Origin: Candidatus Brockarchaeota archaeon
GTDB lineage: Archaea > Thermoproteota > EX4484-205 > DTQO01
Assembly: GCA_017601265.1 (NCBI GenBank)
Contig: JAFNJA010000013.1
Span: 11,846-23,463, forward strand
Direction: 5' to 3'
DNA length: 11,618 nucleotides
Of this stretch, positions 6,480-11,618 are shown piece by piece (positions within the stretch are counted from its first letter, which is position 1; every line of letters starts with the position of its first letter). A model generated the notes under the pieces. That model saw only the letters and a program-made list of their open reading frames with translations, ran no database searches and was not told the origin of the DNA. A program made the translations under genes and the position numbers.

Positions 6480-7673
6480 CTACCGGAAACTTTTCCGAAT
6501 CCTTTCGGCGGCATCGCCTCCGAGGCTGGGCCCGAACTCAGCCTCAAACCGCTTGACGAACTCGTCCCTCCCCAGCAAACCCTCCTGCACCCCTTCGACC
6601 TGCCAAACCGACGATCCCTCGACGAGGCCGGCCGCTGCCCCTTCGACGATAGTAAGATCCCTTTGCAGGGCTGCCAAGATTCCTACGGCTATGGCGTCGC
6701 AAACCCCGGTGCTGCTTCCCGTTTTCCTGATCCCGACGGGCCCTATCCTCCTCCTCGCCTTCTCCTTCCTGCTGTAAAGGTCGACGGTCCCGGCGAACTT
6801 GTCCTCCACGGCCACGAACGCGGGAAAAGCCTCGTGCACGTCGAACAACTCCTCGACCCTCTTGATCTCGAACGCGTCGAGCACCTGCCGCACTTCGGAC
6901 TCGTTGCCCAGGATCGCCGTCGATCTGGGCGTTACGTGCCTCAGGTACTCTGGAGTCACCCCGTACGAGGCCACGTCGACCACGACCGTCTTGCCGTACT
7001 GGTACGCCTGGTCGACGGCGCCCTTCATGAACTCCATCTCCGAGGACGTGACGAACACTATGTCGGAAGACTTCACCACTTCGCTCGGAACGGGCCTCCA
7101 CCTCTCTATGGTAGCGGCGCCATTCACGTCGTCAAGGTAGAAGAAGTCGATCCCGTCGAGGTCCTTCACGCACGTTATCGTGCTCGTCACCTTTCCCTCG
7201 ACCACCACCGCGCTGGATCTCGCCAACGCGTCGCCGTAGTTCGCCCGCAGGTACCGGGGGGCGGAACCGTCGCGCCACTTGTCCTCCGGTAGCGACAACC
7301 TCGTCTCCGACATCTCGACGCCCGCCCTCTTGAGGTGCGAAACGTATCCTCCTCCAAAGAACCCGGGGTAGGGTTCGTCGTAATCTTCCCCGAAGCTCGT
7401 GACCAAGGTGACGGGGCCGCCAAGGAGTGCTATGCCGTAAGCCACGTGCGGCGCCCTCCCGCCGTAGCTGTAACTGACCGGGCCCACCGCCCTCCTTTTC
7501 AGGGCGTCGAAGGCCCTTTTCGGCGTCCAGCCCTCCCCGTAAAGTTCCTCGATCCTCGAAAGCGGCACGGTCTTCCTCAAAAATTTCTGGAACGGCTCCG
7601 GCAGCATCCTGACCGAATCTATCTTGACGTGCTCGTCCTTCCCGACCGTCCCGACGGCGACTACGCGCTTCAA
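6480..7673 (-). CDS. Divergent PfkB/ribokinase-family carbohydrate or nucleoside kinase
   Basis: A 397-residue kinase, longer than the usual 300-330. The opening strand (RVVAVGTVGKDEHVKID, residues 3-19) and the substrate-binding GG motif (YGGRAPHVAYGIALLGG, 70-86) are clear. A stretch of about 50 residues between them (22-68) is longer than in typical members. ILGNESEVR and GTVDLYSRK match the nucleotide-binding half. The second signature, normally GAGD, reads STGVCDA: the catalytic-base Asp (about residue 326) is kept but the anion-hole glycines are altered. The phosphoryl acceptor is unknown; since ahcY is next downstream on the same strand, adenosine is an attractive candidate. TTG 7673 was chosen from the family's start and its position about 27 bases after a TATA-like box; TTG 7685 is an alternative. 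The frame stays open far upstream, but there it is antisense to aIF2-beta. Confidence 0.8.
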   Translation of the reverse strand: MKRVVAVGTVGKDEHVKIDSVRMLPEPFQKFLRKTVPLSRIEELYGEGWTPKRAFDALKRRAVGPVSYSYGGRAPHVAYGIALLGGPVTLVTSFGEDYDEPYPGFFGGGYVSHLKRAGVEMSETRLSLPEDKWRDGSAPRYLRANYGDALARSSAVVVEGKVTSTITCVKDLDGIDFFYLDDVNGAATIERWRPVPSEVVKSSDIVFVTSSEMEFMKGAVDQAYQYGKTVVVDVASYGVTPEYLRHVTPRSTAILGNESEVRQVLDAFEIKRVEELFDVHEAFPAFVAVEDKFAGTVDLYSRKEKARRRIGPVGIRKTGSSTGVCDAIAVGILAALQRDLTIVEGAAAGLVEGSSVWQVEGVQEGLLGRDEFVKRFEAEFGPSLGGDAAERIRKSFR

Positions 7674-7700
7674 CGCGCTTGCCAACGCCCTCGAATGGGC

Positions 7701-7708
7701 ATTTAAGG
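7701..7708 (-). promoter_or_regulatory. TATA-like box for the PfkB-family kinase
   Basis: On the minus strand the sequence reads CCTTAAAT, centred about 30 bases before TTG 7673, which predicts transcription beginning near 7678 and a nearly leaderless mRNA. The divergent aIF2-beta gene starts 97 bases from the kinase start; a T-rich stretch at 7730-7737 is the only candidate box for it. Confidence 0.45.
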
Positions 7709-7769
7709 CGTTCGGGCGGGCAAGAAGCCTTTTTTTACCTCGCCGCACGACCTTGGTCTGGACGAAAGG

Positions 7770-8195
7770 TTGGCAGGAACTGGCGAGGTCGAAGAAGATT
7801 ACGTCAAGTGGCTCGACAGAGCGAAATCCGGCGCAGAGGTGGTGAAACCGGCCGAGAGGTTCGAGGTGCCCGAGATACGCGCGTCCGTGATGAGGATGAG
7901 GACGAGCTTCATGAACTTCAAGGAGGTCTGCCAGGCGCTGAGGAGGGACCAGAAGCACGTTTTCAAGTTCTTCGTCAAGGCCCTCGCCACGAACGGTTCG
8001 ATCCACGAGGATTACGTCGTCTTGAAGGGGAAGTTCGGCGCGGAACAGCTTTCGGAGGTCCTGAAGAATTACGTTGAGCAGTACGTCGTCTGCCCGATCT
8101 GCAAGCGCCCGGACACCCACCTCTCGAGGGAGGGGGATTTCGCCTTCCTCGTGTGCGACGCGTGCGGAGCCAGGAATTCGGTCAAGCGGGTATAA
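7770..8195 (+). CDS. Translation initiation factor aIF2 beta subunit
   Basis: A 141-residue subunit of the trimeric aIF2 complex that delivers initiator Met-tRNA to the 30S subunit. Residues 10-17 (DYVKWLDRA) are the N-terminal helix that in this family contacts the gamma subunit. Residues 30-105 form the central alpha-beta domain (RFEVPEIRASV...FMNFKEVCQALRRDQKHVFKFFVKALATNGS...GKFGAEQLSEVLKNYVEQYVVC). The C-terminal zinc ribbon has CPIC (108-111) and CDAC (129-132). Length and domain order are normal for archaeal aIF2-beta. TTG 7770 is the start closest to the family's N-terminus, with GAAAGG directly upstream; no ATG is available. It is the first gene of the translation/ribosome-maturation cluster and is divergent from the PfkB kinase. 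Confidence 0.93.
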   Translation: MAGTGEVEEDYVKWLDRAKSGAEVVKPAERFEVPEIRASVMRMRTSFMNFKEVCQALRRDQKHVFKFFVKALATNGSIHEDYVVLKGKFGAEQLSEVLKNYVEQYVVCPICKRPDTHLSREGDFAFLVCDACGARNSVKRV

Positions 8196-8272
8196 GCAGG
8201 GCTTGGAACCCAAGACCGAAGCGCGAACCAGCTTTCCCGCGGAGGAGCGCCAGCTCAAGAGTCGTGGCCTCC

Positions 8273-8596
8273 ATGGATCGTGAAGCCGCGGTCGAGAAAT
8301 GCTTCTACGTGAAAGTGTACCGCGTCCAGGACCAGGTGCTCGTCGCGGCCTGCGACGCCGAGCTCCTGGGGAAGACCGTCCGGACCGAAAGCGGGGTTGA
8401 GGTGCTAATCTCGGAACGGTTCTACGGAGGGGAACTCTTGGAGCCGGAAAGGGCCCGCGAAGCAATGAGGAGCGCCACGTCGCTAAACTTGGTGGGCAAC
8501 AGGATAGTCAACCTGGCCCTCTCCTCCGAGATCGGGCACCCGGACAGCGTAATCATGGTCGACGGGGTAGCCCACCTGATCCTTATCCACGTCTAG
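8273..8596 (+). CDS. DUF424 (COG2412) family protein of unknown function
   Basis: A 107-residue archaeal protein. FYVKVYRVQDQVLVAACDAELLGKTV near the start, the central VLISERFYGGELLE and AMRSATSLNLVGNRIVNLAL, and the closing SVIMVDGVAHLILIHV match the small DUF424 family, known almost only from archaea and without a proven role. No membrane segment, signal peptide or metal-binding cysteines are visible. It lies 77 bases after aIF2-beta and 61 bases before aIF1A on the same strand, which points to a role in translation initiation or small-subunit function. ATG 8273 is chosen because conservation begins just after it; GTG 8264 in frame would add three residues. Confidence 0.85.
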   Translation: MDREAAVEKCFYVKVYRVQDQVLVAACDAELLGKTVRTESGVEVLISERFYGGELLEPERAREAMRSATSLNLVGNRIVNLALSSEIGHPDSVIMVDGVAHLILIHV

Positions 8597-8613
8597 CCGG
8601 CTGCCAATCCAAT

Positions 8614-8623
8614 AAGTTTAAAG
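8614..8623 (+). promoter_or_regulatory. TATA-like box for aIF1A and downstream genes
   Basis: AAGTTTAAAG lies about 35-40 bases before ATG 8658, which predicts a leader of roughly 10 bases. No Shine-Dalgarno sequence precedes that ATG. aIF1A, RIO1 and KH may thus form a unit transcribed separately from aIF2-beta and DUF424. Confidence 0.5.
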
Positions 8624-8657
8624 CCACGTCTAAACGGAACCCAAACAGTAATACCAG

Positions 8658-8981
8658 ATGGGCAAGCGGAAGGTGTACACGGAAGAGGAGATATCGAAGT
8701 CACTCGTTACCCCGGGAGAGGGGCAGGTCTTCGGGAAGGTCGACGGCCTTTTCGGTTTCGGCTGGCTTTCGGTGGTCTGCACCGACGGGAAAAGGAGGAA
8801 GTGCAGGGTCAGGGGGAAGCTGAGGAGGAAGATTTGGGTCAAGCAAGGGGACATAGTCTTGGTCGAGCCTTGGAAGTTCGACGACGGAAGGGGGGAGATC
8901 CTCTTCAGGTACACCGGGGGGCAGGTGGACTACCTCCTCTCCAAGAACATGCTGCCAACCTCGATGTCAGAAGGGGCTTGA
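8658..8981 (+). CDS. Translation initiation factor aIF1A
   Basis: A 107-residue S1/OB-fold factor that binds the A site of the small ribosomal subunit and aids start-codon selection with aIF1 and aIF2. GEGQVFGKVDGLFGFGWLSVVCTDGKRRKCRVRGKLRRKIWVKQGDIVLVEPW (residues 20-72) is the diagnostic OB-fold core, with the conserved R-x-R-G-K-x-R-K-x-W-V segment and the G-D-x-V-L-V-x-P-W strand. A short acidic and basic tail follows, as usual for archaeal forms. ATG 8658 has a TATA-like box at 8614-8623. The gene is followed after 22 bases by the RIO1 gene. Confidence 0.95.
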   Translation: MGKRKVYTEEEISKSLVTPGEGQVFGKVDGLFGFGWLSVVCTDGKRRKCRVRGKLRRKIWVKQGDIVLVEPWKFDDGRGEILFRYTGGQVDYLLSKNMLPTSMSEGA

Positions 8982-9003
8982 GCCGCGGCAGGCGGGGGGC
9001 CTC

Positions 9004-9752
9004 TTGCCGAGACAGAGCAGGGTCGAGAGGAAGCTTCTCGACAGGGAAAGGAGGTTCGAAAGAGAGTACAAGATGAAGGTCAAGCGGTCGGAGGAGTACG
9101 AGGCGCTCGAGGAGGTGTTCGACAAGCCGACGCTGATGCTCATCTACAGTATGTTGAACCGGGGAATACTATCGGAACTCGGCGGCGTCGTAAGCACGGG
9201 CAAAGAGTCCAGGGTCTACCACGGCAAAAGGGACGGGAGGGAGGTGGCGGTGAAGATCTACCTGACCGGGAGCGCCGAGTTCCGCAAGGGCATGATGCCT
9301 TACATAGCAGGAGATTACAGGTTCTCCCGCGTTAAGAGGGACACGAGGAGCCTTGTGAGCGTTTGGGCCCGCAAGGAGTTCGTGAACCTCAGGGAGTTCA
9401 TGGGGGCGGGCGTCCCGGTGCCGGAACCGCTCCACGTCGAAAGGAACGTGCTGGTGATGCGTTTCATCGGGGAAGGCGGCGTGAGGGCCCCTCTCCTTAG
9501 CGAGGTCGAGCTGCCAGATCCGTCGGGCACGTACGAAAGCCTGATCGGTTTCGTGAGGCTCATGGTCGAAAAGGCCCGCCTCGTGCACGGGGACCTGAGC
9601 GAGTACAACGTGAATCCCTCCCGGTCTCCCACCCCCTGGCCGCGGAGCTTTTGGCGAGGGACGTGGGGAACGTCAACAGGTTCTTCGGCCGCCTTGGCGT
9701 TGACGTTTACGACGGAGAATCCTTGGTCAAGGAGTTGATGGGAAGTGGTTAG
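9004..9752 (+). pseudogene. RIO1-type protein kinase, disrupted by an internal frameshifting deletion
   Basis: RIO1 is an atypical protein kinase/ATPase that acts late in small ribosomal subunit maturation. From TTG 9004 the frame gives a winged-helix-like region (29-62), the ATP-binding loop STGKES (64-69), the ATP-contacting Lys84 in AVKIY, the hinge LVMRF (149-153) and the catalytic loop HGDLSEYN (195-202, Asp197 and Asn202). After codon 203 the frame loses similarity and stops at 9738. The expected end reappears in another frame from 9615: SLPVSHPLAAELLARDVGNVNRFFGRLGVDVYDG, stopping at TAG 9750-9752. The piece between, about 12-14 residues with the metal-binding Asp (IDVSQ or IDMGQ in relatives), is absent. 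About 37-43 bases therefore seem deleted. The true stop overlaps the KH gene's GTG by 8 bases. It could be a real mutation or an assembly error. Confidence 0.85.
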
Positions 9753-10350
9753 CCAAAAGGTGAGCGTGCGCGTGCCCGTCGACAGGGTCGGGGTCATCGT
9801 GGGCAGGGAAGGCGCGGTGAAGAAGAAGATCGAGTCGCTCTTCAACGCGAAACTTGTCATAGACGGCTCGACGGGAGAGATAGAGGTCCAGTTCGACCCT
9901 TCGGTCACGGATCCCGTCAAGATCGAGAAGCTCAGGGCCCTGTTGAACGCCGTTGGCATAGGCTTCTCCCCCCCGAAAGCGCTCAGGCTCAGCGAAGACG
10001 ACGCGTTCCTCGAGATCATAGACCTCCACGAACTCGTCGGCAAGTCGCCGCAAGAGCTGGAGAGGGTAAAGGGAAGGATAATAGGAAAAAGGGGAAGGGC
10101 GTGGAAGAACATAGAGGAGATGACGGGCACCTCCCTTTCCGTCCACGGCAGGTACGTCGGCATCATAGGGGGCCTGGAGGGCAGCGAGGTCGCGAAGAAC
10201 GCCATAATGATGCTCGTCGAAGGCAAACAGCACAAGACCATCTACAAGTACCTCGAAAGGATGCGCAGGGAACTCAAGCGCAGGAGCTTGGAGATATGGG
10301 AGACGGAAGTAAAAACGGCCGAAACCCAAGGGGCGCGGGAGGGACCGTGA
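9745..10350 (+). CDS. Two-KH-domain RNA-binding protein, archaeal Dim2/Pno1/Krr1-like
   Basis: A 201-residue RNA-binding protein. KH domain 1 (about 4-72) has VDRVGVIVGREGAVKKKIE with GxxG at 20-23; KH domain 2 (about 87-170) has VKGRIIGKRGRAWKNIEEMTG with GxxG at 114-117, followed by YVGIIGG and the family tail VEGKQHKTIYKYLERMRRELKRR. In archaea such Dim2 homologs bind the 3' end region of 16S rRNA and have been linked to aIF2-alpha; the eukaryotic protein works in 40S maturation with Rio1 and Dim1. The start is GTG 9745, with GGAG about 10 bases upstream inside the RIO1 gene. Its start overlaps the end of the ancestral RIO1 frame, which implies translational coupling that the upstream frameshift may weaken. 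Confidence 0.92.
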   Translation: MVSQKVSVRVPVDRVGVIVGREGAVKKKIESLFNAKLVIDGSTGEIEVQFDPSVTDPVKIEKLRALLNAVGIGFSPPKALRLSEDDAFLEIIDLHELVGKSPQELERVKGRIIGKRGRAWKNIEEMTGTSLSVHGRYVGIIGGLEGSEVAKNAIMMLVEGKQHKTIYKYLERMRRELKRRSLEIWETEVKTAETQGAREGP

Positions 10351-10396
10351 ACCTTTTCAAGCCTTCGGCGCCTCCGATTCCGCATGGAGGAAGCGG

Positions 10397-11618
10397 CTAC
10401 GGAGGAAAAGTCCTGTTACCCCCGACGTAGGTTTCCGAAACCTTCAGGTCCCTGACGCGCTCGGCTCCGATCGAAAAAGGATCGGTTTCGAGCACCACGA
10501 AATCCGCGTACATGCCCAGTTCCAGCGTGCCGAGCTCGCCCTCCTCGTTCATCGCGCCCGCCGAGCCGCGCGTGTACTTGTCCAACGTTTCCTCCAGGGT
10601 GAGCCTTTGCTCCGGAGTTTCAACGCCGAGCGGGACGCCTTCCAGAGCCCCCCTCGTCGCCGCCGCGTAAACGGTTTCCCAAGGGTCGACGGGTTCGACC
10701 GGGCAATCGGTCCCTATCCCGACGAAGTCGGTTTCGCCCGCCAGCGTCTTGAAAGGGTAAGCGAGCTTGGCCCTTTCCATCCCTATCCTACTCGTGACCC
10801 ACCAGTCCGAGATCGCGAACCTGGGTTGTATGGTCACCGCGGCCCCGAGCTCCTTGATCCTGCGGATCTGATCCCCCCTGACGATCGAGCAGTGCTCAAT
10901 CCTGTGCCTCAACCTCTTCGTGCCTTCGGCCCTGCCGTACGCGCCAAGGATCAGGTCGATCGCCCTGTCGCCTATCCCGTGGGTCGCGACCTGCAAGTCG
11001 AGCTCCTCCGCCGACCGCACTATGCGGGCCAACTCTTCCTCGCCCACGAGCGGGCCTCCAGATTCGCCCGGCAGGTCGGCGTACGGGAAGGAAAGCCACG
11101 CGGTCCTCGCGCCCAGGGAGCCGTCAGCGAAGGCCTTGATCCCCGCCACCTTCAACATGCCGTCTCCGTAACCGCCCCTGACTCCGAGGGAGGCCAAGGC
11201 GCCGAGGGCATCCGCGGCCATGTAGACCCTCACCCTCGCCAGGAGCTTTCCTTCTCTCCTCAAAACCTGGAGAGCCCTGTACGACTCCAACGTGCAGGAG
11301 ACGAAGCCCAGGGTGGTTACGCCTTTGGACGCGCAGCAAAGCAAGCCGTTTTGCAAATGCCTCAGCGAATCCCCAAGCGCAGCCGAGGTCGGGAACTTGT
11401 TCTCCACGAGCTCCAGGAGCTTTTCGGCCACGATTCCGGTCGGTTCTCCTCCCGCGCCCTTCCAGAGGTGGGGCGAATCAAGCTTTTCGTCCAGCAGGCC
11501 CGCCTCCTCGAGGGCCTTCGAGTTCAAGACCGCCGCGTGCCCGCAGATCCTCGTCAGGATCACGGGCCTCTCTCCCTCGACTTCGTCCAGGTCCCACCTC
11601 GTCGGATACCGCTTCTCC
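10397..11618 (-). CDS. YtcJ-type amidohydrolase (Amidohydro_3 family), N-terminus off window
   Basis: The visible 406 C-terminal residues continue without a break to the right edge; relatives run about 500-550 residues, so the N-terminal part with the first metal-binding HxH motif is missing. The family is recognised from YPTRWDLDEV...RPVILTRICGHAAVLNSKAL, GIKAFADGSLGARTAWL, the metal-ligand segments VATHGIGDRAIDLIL and RHRIEHCSIV, and GIGTDCPVEPVDPWETVYAAATRG, ending in a YADFVVLETDPF strand. These metal-dependent hydrolases cleave N-acyl or amide substrates, and their physiological substrates are mostly unknown. It converges with the KH gene across a 46-base gap with no clear terminator. 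GTG 11563 is an internal Val in the conserved core, not the start. Confidence 0.9.
   Translation of the reverse strand, partial: EKRYPTRWDLDEVEGERPVILTRICGHAAVLNSKALEEAGLLDEKLDSPHLWKGAGGEPTGIVAEKLLELVENKFPTSAALGDSLRHLQNGLLCCASKGVTTLGFVSCTLESYRALQVLRREGKLLARVRVYMAADALGALASLGVRGGYGDGMLKVAGIKAFADGSLGARTAWLSFPYADLPGESGGPLVGEEELARIVRSAEELDLQVATHGIGDRAIDLILGAYGRAEGTKRLRHRIEHCSIVRGDQIRRIKELGAAVTIQPRFAISDWWVTSRIGMERAKLAYPFKTLAGETDFVGIGTDCPVEPVDPWETVYAAATRGALEGVPLGVETPEQRLTLEETLDKYTRGSAGAMNEEGELGTLELGMYADFVVLETDPFSIGAERVRDLKVSETYVGGNRTFPP

Noticed and set aside
7703..8465. Upstream extension of the PfkB-family kinase frame by over 250 codons
   Set aside because: This part is antisense to aIF2-beta and DUF424, shows no kinase similarity, and lies upstream of the kinase's TATA-like box.
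9004..9752. Programmed ribosomal frameshifting in RIO1
   Set aside because: A frameshift would not restore the missing catalytic Asp segment, and no slippery sequence is seen at the junction. A deletion explains the data better.

Overview
The window is archaeal chromosomal DNA. It carries beta subunit of translation initiation factor aIF2, aIF1A, a RIO1-type kinase and a two-KH Dim2/Pno1-like protein, a set found together only in archaea (and, in eukaryotes, as unlinked genes). TATA-like boxes sit about 25-30 bases ahead of several starts, and many starts are TTG or GTG with weak or no Shine-Dalgarno sequence. Base composition is GC-rich, apart from AT-rich promoter patches. No rRNA, tRNA, CRISPR array, insertion sequence or phage gene is visible. 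The phylum cannot be fixed from the sequence alone; an uncultured archaeon is likely.

Layout. 1-1209 (minus, runs off the left edge): a radical SAM protein, preceded on the same strand by its probable regulator, a GbsR/MarR-type winged-helix protein (1215-1700). A perfect 20-bp palindrome lies between that regulator's TATA box and start. Divergent from it, on plus: a Gfo/Idh/MocA oxidoreductase (1938-3086) and a CinA-N/MoCF-type protein (3181-3978). After a 312-base gene-free stretch with nested complementary segments comes a small membrane protein with a C-terminal zinc ribbon (4291-4830). A 305-base convergent gap follows. On minus: S-adenosylhomocysteine hydrolase (5136-6389) and, upstream on the same strand, a divergent PfkB-family kinase (6480-7673).

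From 7770 to 10350 (plus) runs a compact translation/small-subunit cluster: aIF2-beta, DUF424 protein, aIF1A, RIO1 kinase, KH protein. aIF2-beta and aIF1A act on the 30S subunit in initiation, while RIO1 and Dim2-like KH proteins act late in 30S maturation, so the cluster links making the small subunit to loading it. The right end (10397-11618, minus) is the C-terminal part of a YtcJ-type amidohydrolase that runs off the window.

Most notable: the RIO1 gene is broken. An internal deletion of about 37-43 bases removes the metal-binding Asp segment and shifts the frame, yet the rest of the C-terminus is readable in another frame and ends at a stop overlapping the KH gene's start. Other points worth a second look are the operator-like palindrome of the radical SAM operon, the uncharacterised DUF424 gene inside an initiation-factor cluster, and a PfkB kinase with an altered anion-hole motif next to the adenosine-producing AhcY. 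I see no defence system, mobile element or clearly new multi-gene machine.
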